A DNA stretch of 64,000 bases, from contig OW285192.1 of NCBI GenBank assembly GCA_935421135.1, positions 13,781,501 through 13,845,500 of the forward strand. The letters run 5' to 3'. This document shows, piece after piece, positions 38,059 to 48,752 of the stretch; positions within the stretch are counted from its first letter, which is position 1, and every line of letters starts with the position of its first letter. The position numbers were made by a program, and so were the translations under genes. Under the pieces are notes generated by a model. The model was not told the DNA's origin and made no database searches. It saw nothing but the letters and a program-made list of their open reading frames with translations. This DNA is from Bugulina stolonifera. Taxonomy: Eukaryota > Bryozoa > Gymnolaemata > Cheilostomatida > Bugulidae.

Positions 38059-41000
38059 ATGGAGGAAGATAGCTGGCTGACTGGTGATGACATCATAAGC
38101 TTGATGAGAGCAGGTCATACTGGACATGTGCCAACTATTGTTCAGTCTATACTCTCTGTAGATAAACTCTACCTTTATCTCAAACATATGTTCCAAACAG
38201 TGTCACATGGTCAAAGCTCTGTTAATTCCTTCATGACATCACTTCCTGTAAGCATGCCTACCATTCATACAACATCTTTACAACTTTTTTTTGGTAGACA
38301 CTTTATGAGTTGAGCTGGTTAATAGAAGCCTTAGTCCCTTCATATTCACAGATCTCGTTGCACAAATTGTCTTACATGGTATTACTGATCAACCATCTCA
38401 TTCAAGCAGGGGTTAAGACTTTGAATTTTAGCCCTGGCATAAACAAACAGATTTTTGCTATAAATATGTTAAATAAAACATCATTGCTACTATAGGACAG
38501 CTTATACATGGTTCAAGCAAGCAGGGTAGCGAATAGCAGCTATTAGTTTTAATTCAAACTTACAAAACATAATTATTAATATATACATTTAAGGGTATTT
38601 CAAAAGTGGACAGTTTAACACCGGACAAGTTCGAAACGCCTGACCCGAAACCCCAACCACCAGATTTCAACTAATTTTTAATACTATTTTCTTTATTCAA
38701 TCAATTAAATTATTTAATTAAAATTAATTATCTGCAAGTTGTGTTCTTCTAAATGTATTCTACACAGTTTCGAACTGTCCTGTTGTGAACTGTCCAGTTG
38801 TGAAAAGTCCTGCTTCAAACTGTCTTTTCCGAAATGTCCCTTTACCGTGTATATACATGTATATATATAATATGTAAACCCACAGTGTTGGTGTTGCCAC
38901 CATTTTTCAGCTGTATTCAAACCTAATTATTATTAGGGCAAATCTTTAATACCTGACCAGACAACAAAGTAAAAAAAATCTGCTGTCAACTATGGTCATT
39001 TTTGGATGTAGTTTTTGAGTTATCCTCTCTACATTTAGCCTATTTATACTTCACTAATGATAGACATAAGTTATCAATGTACATAAAGATGGATAAGATA
39101 TATTTTGAACAACAATCTCAAGTATCTCAATTTGCAGAGTGTAGCCTAATTCTAACAGTCCGATTTTTCAGGAGTCAGCAATCTCTGTAGACGATCTCTG
39201 TAATTATAGACAGCATCGTTATTTCCAAAATGGAAGCCATTGACCTCTCATTAGGAAAAAGACAATTTTCAGCTTATGAGGTGAGTTGGTTTCGATATTA
39301 CATTAAGAGGATCTAAATGCTGGTGCAAGTGTAGCAAGCCTGTGGGTCAATTAAACTGGATCAGAACATCAAGTTGTGTAGCCATACTACTGTTCAGTTG
39401 ATTAATTGACAATATAGTTTTCAAACTTATTAATATTATTTCTGCTAAACTCACCTGCTTATAGGTTAAATCAGCCTTACTGTGTTGAGTACATGAGCAG
39501 GTACCATGGGAGAAGTTACAAGTAGAAATTATGATGATTGATTCCCTCACGTGTCAACTACAGACACTAAGCATACTTGATCCTATTTTTAAATTGTTTT
39601 AGTTAACGCATAGACAGGCTTATGCAACCAGAGTTCCATCGAAATGGCGTACATTGAGCTCCAGGGGAAACTGGTAAGTCCTATTTTAGCTCAGATTCAG
39701 ACTCTGTATTTCTGGAATCAATTTCAATCCATTTAAACTATAATATGACTATAGTGAAACTTGCTAATTTCAAACTCTAAGTAATAGCCATAACTGTTTT
39801 AAATTAGGCCTGAGTTTGAACTTTAAGATCACTTCCCTCAATTAAAGTAATTATATGGTGCTCAGCAGGAACCAAGGCTAATAGTCTGAACTAACCAAGT
39901 TTTTAAATTAGTAGAGGTTGAATTAAGCAAGTTTCACTGTACCTGCTACACACTAGAATCAAATCCAAGGCAAGCAATGTGCCTTTCACATTACAGTTGG
40001 TCTCTCAAGGGCAGTCGCTAACCACAATGTGGTTAACTATTATTATGCTACAGCTGGTATGTGTCAGTTAGCGATGGGGTTTAAAGTTCAGCTTGCTGAA
40101 CTCATTGACCCTTACCACTCCTTGGACCACATCACTGTATAATATAGTTGTGGTTAACTGTGGCCACTCACTGCTAGTAGTTGGCATAAACTGGAGTCTG
40201 AAAGGACTTTAAACCTGAATCGGCAGTGACACATTCTTTATAGAGTGAAAGATGCAAAATTCAATTGAAATCTCAAGGTCTCAAGGTCTCAAGGTCAATA
40301 AATAAAAACTATTAATATTATAAGTGTTAATTATTCACCATTCATTAGACGTTGTACCCCACTCTTGCTCTGCATAAATCTACATGACTGTACTACATGT
40401 ACACACTTTACTACTATAATATTTGTAAGATGTAAACTTGTATATTCTTGTAAAACTTGCACACGCAATGTATTGTAAATGCATGTCCAGTAAGACCTTC
40501 TTCATTCACAGGTCACTGTGCAACTAATGGCTACTATATAAACACTCGTTTATCTCTAAGATCTGGTCTTATACTCTTGTATCATGCCAGTAATGTTTAC
40601 TCTTACGTTGTTCCATCACTGTACATTCTTGAATTATTTCAATTTATTATATTATACTTGTGTCTTATTGTGACTTCTACACGTACTGTTATAACAACAG
40701 ACACCCCACGTCTGCGTTCGCCTAGTGATAACCTCGGTGTTGGGAAAGAATAAATTTACAATGTATCAAGCTCCAGCTCTCTATTACATGTATTTATGTT
40801 GCTTACTGCTAAAACATAAATCACAAGTTTTCTTCTCTGGATGTGGGCTCCGAGTCTATAGAGGTCAGTTTTCAACACTGTAACTAGAACCCACTACCTC
40901 TAACGCACAACTGACATCGTACCTGTTACACCTAAAGGTGTCGACTTACACACATTGGTAGACAACTCATATAAATATATTTTAGTTTAGCTGGGTATCA

Positions 41001-43784
41001 CACCCTTTAAGTAGTCTAGCTGAAATGTCATCTTTCACCCCTCCTGCTAATATTGTCAGCAGTCTGTCTGGTAGACATTGCACCTGAGCAGGTGCAGTAT
41101 CTTTCTCTGCGATAAATTTTGTACAGCTACACCCTCGATACCTGGCTGCAACAATACCCACTTTAATTTCTAGTTAGTTGCAAGTGCTTTGCAACCAAAT
41201 TTCCATTTCCAAGTTTCAATTTCGATAAACCATCTTGCAGTGGGATAACAATTCATCAGATGTGATTAATTTCTCTGAGTTAAGTTTCTTCATTCACACG
41301 CCGTCCCGTGTGACTAATAGCTTATATTATAGAAATTTGCTGAGTTCTAAATACAGATAACTCCGATACTAGGAGGCCTCATACTAATTACATGTATTTT
41401 ACACTAAATGATAGCTATAAGCTTTGGTAATAAGCGCACATAAAGTAAGTCATCTGCTAGGAGGCTACGTAAAAATCAACCTCTTAGAGACAACAGTCTT
41501 TACCAAATAAACATGAAAATTGATAATAGGGCAATGCTGAGAAACGTCAAGAAAATATATTTTTTAAAAAAATTGTAAATGCATCTCTTAGTCAAAGAAT
41601 GGCTGAAGCTGCTACTTCCAATTCTGATTGTACACTGTACATACTATAGAGGAATTAGTCCCTTGGGTTCTCAAATTGAATCAGTAGCTAAACTTCAAAG
41701 ATTTATAGCAATTGTGTTGCGGCCACACAAACCTGACAGATGCAATTAAATTCTACCTAGCATTGTTCCCATCAGAATTAAATCTAAATGTCACAGATTG
41801 TTAGTAAATTTAGTTGTTGTCATAAACAGACAAAATAATTATGAAAAGTGGTGTTGCCTAAGCTATATAATTATCGAAACAGCAAAACATTCTGTATATT
41901 TGTCTGCTACCTTTCTACCTCCTTCTATTTACTTCATAACCTACATAGTTATAGGGCTTCTTCTAAAATCCTAACCATGCTATGACTTCCCAGTTTGGTA
42001 GAGTACATGGAAACCCTTCCTTGAAATGGTGAAAGATGAAAGACTAAAACTAAGAACAAAACTACACTCATTAGTAATCTATGGAATCATTGTTGGGTCA
42101 TTGTGGACAGACATTGTACTCATACATGTGCTACAGCCCATGCATGTAGAATAAGCTAAAATTAGATCTTCTTTGATGAGACTGTTTATATAATTGTTCA
42201 CTTTGTTACTTTAGTGAGGAGTCTCCTGAACTGCCAATAAACCTGAGTATTAGGAGGGAATCATCTCAAGAGGTGAGTAGACGTGAGTATGACCATGATA
42301 GGCATTGATATTATACATACAATGTACGAATACATTAGTACAGTCATAGTCGTTGCTGGTAAACTACTTCTAGCAAGGCAATATTTTACTCATAAATTAG
42401 TAAAATTTACAAGTAGATCTGCGCTTTCCTGAGCTACCGATAGAGTTGATGCTATGTCTAACTTCTACAATGCACAGAATATCTGCGTAGGTGCCTCAAT
42501 CAGCAACGAATTTCAGGATACTGTAACGCCTCAAGGTCTATCTAAAACTGCAGAAATACAATCACATAAATGTGCAAATTCTTTACAACAAAAATCTCGA
42601 ACATAACAAGTATAGTCAACCTGAACAAAAATGCGAAACCTTCTTTAAGCATAGGCCACACTGCCGCAAATTTGATTTCACCCAATCAATCATGTTACTA
42701 TGTGTCACGTTTGTCATTTGTGATATTGACAAGTAAAATTGTCCAATCACAATTTTACGAGTTGCGAATTTGCTGATTCAGTGCAGCTAACGCGAAATCA
42801 CAAATTTCATACAAATTCGCTCATACATGTATTTGCGAATTTGAGAATTCGGCCAAAATGTGCTATACGTTGTAGTGTGGCCTACACTTTAGTGAGAAGT
42901 GTGAAAAATATAGCTACCAAAACGTCAAAGAATGTTCATGTGTGAAGTACTACCCTGCACCAATAAGGTTTTTGTTTTCACCTAATCGCCGTAATAAAAA
43001 TCAACCTTGTCACAGATTATTGGTCATTTCTCTGACCTCTGTCCACTTCTATTGCTACATTATTACACCTAATTTATCACTCTTGTCGGTGATTTCCATG
43101 CATTCAACCAAATGCATGTAACAATTATCACAAGCAAAGAGGTTCTGATCTCACAAGCATTGACAAGCAGTTGTCTTCTCTTCTAATCTTTGTTTCCTCT
43201 TCCTCTTGTTTTGATCACTAGCTTATGCACCTGTCTTTTCTCTTGAATATTTTTACTACAGAAATCAGCACCAAAGAACTTATCAGCAGCAAATACTAGA
43301 CCGCCTGCCAAACTAACCCCTATGAAGGTTTATCCATCAAGGAAGCCCATGCAATGCCATATGTGCTCAAAGGTGAGTAGCTACGCTCATTTACCATCCT
43401 ATCATATTTGTAGAATAGTTTTTCAACATTGGAAAATCAACAACTGATACAACAATCTGACTGACAGAGTTTATTTTACTAGATCTCTTACGCATTTTTA
43501 TTTTAATAACATAAAATTGATGTATAGGTCATGTACAATAATCATCATTGCAGGTTGTAAGAGCAGATAACTTACAAACACATTTAAGGAGTCACACTGG
43601 AGAGAAACCATATCAATGTCCGATATGTCCATTTAGAACAGCCAACCCTAGCAGTATGCCTAAACATTTACGTTTGCATGACAAAGGAAAAGAGATCTAC
43701 AGTTGTCAGAAATGTTCTTACAAGACAATTTATAAGAGTAAATTCTCCACTCATCAAAGTACACATGGATTTATATTCAATTAG
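38059..43784 (+). CDS. ZFP-4: CtBP-motif, three-finger C2H2 zinc-finger protein (six exons, about 249 aa)
   Basis: Exons: 38059-38247, 39191-39280, 39603-39673, 42215-42272, 43262-43372, 43554-43784. An acceptor (ggctttag) lies eight bases before the ATG. Exons 1 and 4 are shorter than in the paralogs, which explains the smaller protein. The N-terminal block core is SLMRAGHTGHVPTIVQ. Exon 2 has AIDLSLGK (79-86); exon 4 has PINLSIR (124-130), a PxDLS variant with Asn for Asp. The linker VYPSRKPMQ leads to finger 1, then PFRTANPSSMPKH and TIYKSKFSTH. The start of exon 2 is uncertain. A stronger acceptor at 39172 would put a stop codon before the motif, while the acceptor at 39190 keeps the frame and gives the same exon length as ZFP-2. 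Introns 3 and 4 are long and contain repeats, including a MITE at 42652-42884. Inferred role as for the other copies. Confidence 0.85.
38590..38850. repeat. GGACAGTT-rich inverted repeat element in ZFP-4 intron 1
   Basis: The left side has GTGGACAGTTTAACACC and GGACAAGTTCGAAAC. The right side, on the other strand, has repeated units such as GGACAGTTCGAAAC and GGACAGTTCACAAC. It is probably a decayed MITE; its ends are unclear. Confidence 0.5.
42652..42884. mobile_element. MITE with TAGGCCACACT terminal inverted repeats, in ZFP-4 intron 4
   Basis: TAGGCCACACT at the left and AGTGTGGCCTA at the right (233 bp). The interior has inverted motifs such as AATTTGCG/CGCAAATT. TA may be the duplicated target. 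Confidence 0.75.
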
Positions 43785-43918
43785 TCAAAGTATCTGTTCC
43801 TTTTTATTACGAGAAGAAGAGGATTACACGGGCAAGTAGTTAGAAGTTTGGAGTTTTCCGCTCCTGCTCTTCCTGGAAAAAAGCATTTATTGACACACTA
43901 ACTACCATTTAAAATAGT

Positions 43919-44671
43919 GTAGCGGTCAGCCAGATGGACGCTTATAACCATGCAGTAACTTACCCTATTTTAGTAACATGATGTCTTAGTAGTGCATCCA
44001 TGAAGCATTTCTTGGTATTGCATCTACATCTACATGTATATTAGTTAATCCTTAAGTGTTACGTCTTGTATGTGAATTATAGTGCTAGGCCAAGAGCAGA
44101 GTTAATATACAATGTCTAATATTGATGGTACATACATGTACATCTATTATTTGTTAGATGCATTAATTGCCTTTTACATCTAACCTTAGAGGACGACGAC
44201 CTTTTTATATCAAACCTCAGGTGGCCAATGTCTTATCGTCCTCCCGGTACTTTGTCGTACTTAGGATATTATATTATTTTGTAATCACATTGCATGGGCT
44301 GTGTGCAGACTGACCGTGCCCTTAGGTTTTTTACCGTATTATGTAACCAGAAGCAAAAAAACTAGACTGTTTTCCTATGTTAATCAGTTGTTTCTGAAAG
44401 CTCAACAAAGACACTTCTATTATATGCTTACATCAATCTGTGTGGTACCTTCCAACTAGGAGTCTATTAGCCCAAGTTCCTACGGGAACTGACAGCCAGA
44501 GTATCTAAATTTAGCTTTGGATTGTACTCATGAGATCTAAATATATACACTTGGACCGACAAGTCAGCATAATAATCAAATGTACGACAGTGCTAGTCGA
44601 GTATTGCATCTTTACTCAGTGCATGTAATAAGAAGGTAGATAGACCACTCTTGGTCTCTCCAGTATACTAT
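43919..44671 (+). mobile_element. LTR-like element (probable solo LTR), family B copy 2
   Basis: Partner of 25219-25985. The duplicated region downstream of ZFP-5psi lacks it: ACTAACTACCATTTAAAATA (ending at about 43917) matches ACTAACTGCCATTAAAAATA near 60860, which runs straight on without this element. It is therefore a true insertion that came after, or was missed by, the duplication. Confidence 0.6.
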
Positions 44672-45004
44672 AATGTGCTTCCCGGCTCATCTCATTTCCT
44701 ATAGCGGAGCAAACCATGATACACAAAGCCATGCTTCCTCCGTTTAACCCAACCCTTGGGTATGTAACACAAGGGTATATACAATATTATGTATTACTTC
44801 TATTACGTGTAGCTTTAGCCGTCAGACTAAATGAGTAAGATAATTCCACTATGGGTTATAAAATAAACCACTTGTCAATAATTCTGTTCACCATTGGTTT
44901 AGCTAGACCAACAGCATTATAATATTGCCTTTGTGGTATCACATGTTTACGACATTAATGGAGTTAAGGTCACTAAATGCGCCTTATGAAGAGTGACAGA
45001 GAGG

Positions 45005-45048
45005 AGACAACTCCTAATAAACTCAATAAAATTTGGCAGGAGTTGTCT
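45005..45048. repeat. Perfect 11-bp hairpin AGACAACTCCT
   Basis: Arms 45005-45015 and 45038-45048 with a 22-base loop. The duplicated copy near 61.19 kb is degraded on both sides. Confidence 0.65.
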
Positions 45049-45270
45049 GATCTTGCCTATTATGTTTAGTTTTCCCCAATTTAGCTAAAATTATACATTA
45101 TGTAAACATTATAGACCTTGATTACCCAAAGAAATGGTGTAATCTAAATACATGTACATGTACTTATTATGTAAGACTATGTTTAAAATAAAACATGTGC
45201 AGAATAGAATAACGCAAGTTGACGCCAAAATACAATTCTGATTTCCACTTGAATTGAATATTGTAATGTT

Positions 45271-46385
45271 TTTGAGTGCTAGATCATACGAGAGCCGAGG
45301 GCTACATGTATGTGAAGGGCTTGGAAGGTGGTAGAGGCCGACCAAGTGTACCTTCTGTTCATTACATAAAAGAGTGAACAGTTATGGGTGCTCTTTATAG
45401 TGTAGATTGTAGATTATCTTAGACGTAGGCCGATGCCGAGACTCATTGGAGCTCAGGACCGACGTAGGTCTAGTAGAGTTTATACTCCAAGGAAGTGTAG
45501 TGAAGAAGATCTAACCTTGAGAACCTAAGTCCGACGCTAGGTTCATTAGAACCCGGGATCGGCCTAAGCCTATAAGGGGTGGATAGAGGTATGCTTAGCC
45601 TAGGATGAGGTGAACTCGAGCCGTACTGAATCCAAAGGATTCTCAGGTGGAGTTACCCGCCTAAAGAGTAAGCCTCTGTAGGTTGAGTTAGGAGATGTTG
45701 CTTTATTCAAGCGCAATCAACAACTGATTCACAATAGAAAATGCTCTGCCTTATATACATAACAAACTTCCGGTAGAAAGGTACGACATGGTATCGGCCA
45801 GCCCGACAGGGGGTCGGCTCCGGAACTTACGCAACAATATGTCTGGTTCTGCCCGACCTGGCCATATGAAAAGGTCGGCCATGGCACAAAATGTGCTTGC
45901 AATAGGTAAAAACATGTCGTGTGTAAATATGAGCTAAATCCATAAGGTCGGCCACGTAGTTACAGAATAAAGTGGCAAAAAGACTCTAACAATATGCAAT
46001 CAAGTAAGGACAGACAATTACTAAATAAGTATAAATGCGGGAAAAACCAAGTTGCAATAGATCGTAATTCCAAGGCTTGATTGCTAATACAGACATGTAT
46101 ATAAGACACGCAGTGGATAATAAGGTAATGAATGCATAGATAATAATAGATAGACAATGCATGGATATATGAATAACAGTATATGGATAAGATTAAGTGT
46201 CAGCTATTAATATAGTTAGGTGGCTAGCCAAGGAAGGCTAGCGGCCATGACCCTTTTGGAGCTGGCCAGGAGAGACAGCATCTGCTTTGATACTAGGGCC
46301 ATCTTGAGTACCTCGGCTTCGGTCAGCTTGGAGCTGTTGTCGGCTGGCTGTTCCATCACAATATCACACTTGTAAGTTAGATACC
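45271..46385 (-). mobile_element. LTR-like element (probable solo LTR), family A, minus strand
   Basis: On the minus strand: TATATAAGG (45757-45749), then AATAAAG (45707-45701), preceded by GTTGCGTAAGTTCCGGA and CCGGAAGTTTGTTATG, which resemble the element at 18.9 kb. Its ends are defined by the paralogous region near 62.0 kb, where the flanking sequences (TTCCACTTGA... and ...GCTTGAATATGACT) are almost adjacent. A 64-codon frame at 46216-46410 falls inside it and is not taken as a gene. Confidence 0.6.
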
Positions 46386-46487
46386 ATAGATGCTTGAATG
46401 TGACTCCCATGATAGATAGAAATAGATGATCAAAATAATGTAAAATCTTGTACCAATTTAGTGTCTGAAATGTTTTAAAGGCTTAAT

Positions 46488-46525
46488 GGAGTTGTCTACA
46501 CTTGAATAGAGTAAAGACAACTCCA
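46488..46525. repeat. Perfect 11-bp hairpin TGGAGTTGTCT
   Basis: Arms 46488-46498 and 46515-46525 with a 16-base loop. It has the same core as the hairpins at 3.8 and 45.0 kb. Confidence 0.65.
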
Positions 46526-46790
46526 TAAGGCATAATGGCTAGTTCTCTGATTGCTACATGTACATGTACATGTAAATGCACAAGTTTTGTTTGCAGAACT
46601 AAGGTTAATATATTATTGTCGTTGCTATTTTAATTTTCAACCAGAAAGCAGCAGTTTTTGGACAATTTGAATTAATGTAGTACATTGTATATCAATAAAC
46701 AATTTTGAATGTAGTTTTTAATGACTAAGCACTGTGACTACTTTAATGTCAAATCTTGTTTTTAATCTCGATTGCCATGGAGAGCTGTTG

Positions 46791-47989
46791 TGACTGGTTA
46801 TTATTTGATAGAACGACTCCAGTTATGTAATTTGTTAGAACTCAGCTTTGATTATTGGCTGAATATTGATCAAAGCTACTGGTCGTCTGGTATTGCACAT
46901 TGCCTATAGAGCAGTGCCAACGAACAATGAAGTTGATCTGCCGAAGCTCATTGTCTCTTATGTACCTGAGCCTTAACAGAGCTATAAATGATGGGAAGAG
47001 CTGATTATGTTCTTAACTCTTTCCTGGCCTTTCTTGTTCTTATTGTAAACATTTGGACTTATTTTATTTTTTTAAAATTAATAATGTGTCTGGTAGCTCA
47101 TGTATTAGATTCTCAGTAAATATTCAACTGACCAATGAAAAGCTAACCGCATTGCTAATATCTCATTTGATTGTCTGCGCATGACATGCAGTATTAATCC
47201 CATGAATAAACTGTTATAATGGCCTGTGAGTTGTTGGGCCTAGCTTTTGTGTATCTACTGTTACACGTACATGTACAATGTAAGACCAGTGAGTCATGAC
47301 CAAATATCCTCGTATGCAGGCACAAGTGTAGCTATAAAACTTATAACTATCGTGCATTCTATGTGGGACGCCATTCTCCTATGTCACTCGAGGTGTGTAT
47401 TTTATATGGAAAATAAACTTATTTAAGAAAAAAATAAATTTTACACAAAATTTCTAGATATAACCATTATGAATAAGTCAAGGCACAATAAAGAAATAAA
47501 CACAATGTAAATAAATAATTAAAATATGTAAATGTTATGCAAGTGAATTATAGAAAATATCCCTTTGTTGAGAAGTTGTCAAAGCATAATATTCCAAACT
47601 TAAAAATATTTTAAATAGCTTAAAGCCTCTGTATCAGTGGATGACCTCAAAACCAAATCCATGTATACTATGTTGAGTATATCTTGATGTCTGTCATATT
47701 TTCGAAAAACAGCTAAAAACACTTATTGTTCTATTTTGACTAGAAATCTATAACAAGCTTTGTGGAACAAATGGATTCTTTAACAGAAAGTTGTAGGAAT
47801 ACTACAAATAGAAGAGGAATGTCTATGATTGCCTCCCACCGTGCAAACACCATAGCAGGTAGTGGGTTTGAAGCAGTATATCCTGGTAATCATGGCGGAC
47901 ACTCGTAAATTCTGAACTTGGAATAATCTCATTCTACAATGACAGCAATAATAGCAAACTAAAAGAGCTTATACCAAAAAATGCAGTAA
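46791..47989. other. Intergenic between ZFP-4 and gene Y, nothing recognised
   Basis: Beyond the end of segmental duplication A. No frame, repeat or splice structure could be supported. Confidence 0.35.
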
Positions 47990-48505
47990 GCTAATTCACT
48001 GACCTAGTTCACAAATGTGCCAACTGGCAAAACGAAAAAAATGGAGTTATCAGTTGCATGTTGTAAAGAGTGGCAAACTTCATCACCACAGAAAATTTTG
48101 AAGGTCTAGTTAACTTATTGGCCCAGTTATGCTGCTTCAAATACGCGTATTAGAATTTACTATCGTTTCCATTGTTCGATTTAGCTTTCAGCTCGCACTA
48201 ATTATAGCTGTGGTTAGCAGTGCGTACTAAGCCATCCCATGAGCTAATAATAGCTCGCACTAATCATTGGCACATAGCCAGCTCGCATGACTTCGTACTG
48301 AGAGTACGCACTGACTGAGCTCGCTAAATGATTGCGAGCTGGGTCATCCCATGGCTCGAACTGAGCTTAAATTGCACCGAGTTCGAACCATGGAAACCCA
48401 GTGTATATAACTTCATTGTGGTTTTGTCACTAAATGCCTATTATCTCAGTTTGGCCTTTTGTCCAGTTGGCACAATTGAGAACTGGGCCAGCGAACTACC
48501 AATTG
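47990..48505. repeat. Possible foldback element
   Basis: AATGTGCCAACTGGCAAAACG near 48013 is matched in reverse near 48478 (AATTGTGCCAACTGGACAAAAG), with similar flanks. The interior has scattered inverted AGCTCGCA and AGTGCGTAC motifs. Confidence 0.5.
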
Positions 48506-48752
48506 AAAGACGGATAATTATAAAAATTCATTTGCAAAACAATTTAATTTTTCAAAAAATAGGACACCTCACAGCAGATGTGTGAAAAATGCAGATGATT
48601 GACTTTTAAATAAGACAGTTAACTATTGCATTTGTACAAAATATTATTTTTCCGTAGTTCTGAATGCAGCAATGGGATACACAAGAATTGCAGGTTGACT
48701 TACAGCACATATGAGTAGAGGATTGCACCTGGGCATTATAGTACAAGCCATG

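Larger units (their letters stand above)
43840..46790. repeat. Segmental duplication A, downstream of ZFP-4
   Basis: Ordered blocks match 60785-62470 in the same orientation: 43845-43918 with 60790-60873, 45000-45262 with 61185-61345 plus 61920-62005, 46386-46500 with 62028-62270, and 46655-46790 with 62375-62470. Examples are TGATCTTGCCTATTATGTT and ACATGTGCAGAA. Two LTR-like elements interrupt this copy. Confidence 0.7.

Noticed and set aside
40457..40760. Possible LTR or gene in ZFP-4 intron 3 (TATATAAAC near 40535, AATAAA near 40750)
   Set aside because: No second copy or terminal repeat was found, and such short motifs are common in AT-rich DNA.
46216..46410. 64-codon minus-strand frame with a helical Leu/Ser-rich translation
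   Set aside because: It lies inside the insertion defined by the segmental duplication, upstream of the LTR TATA box; likely LTR sequence.
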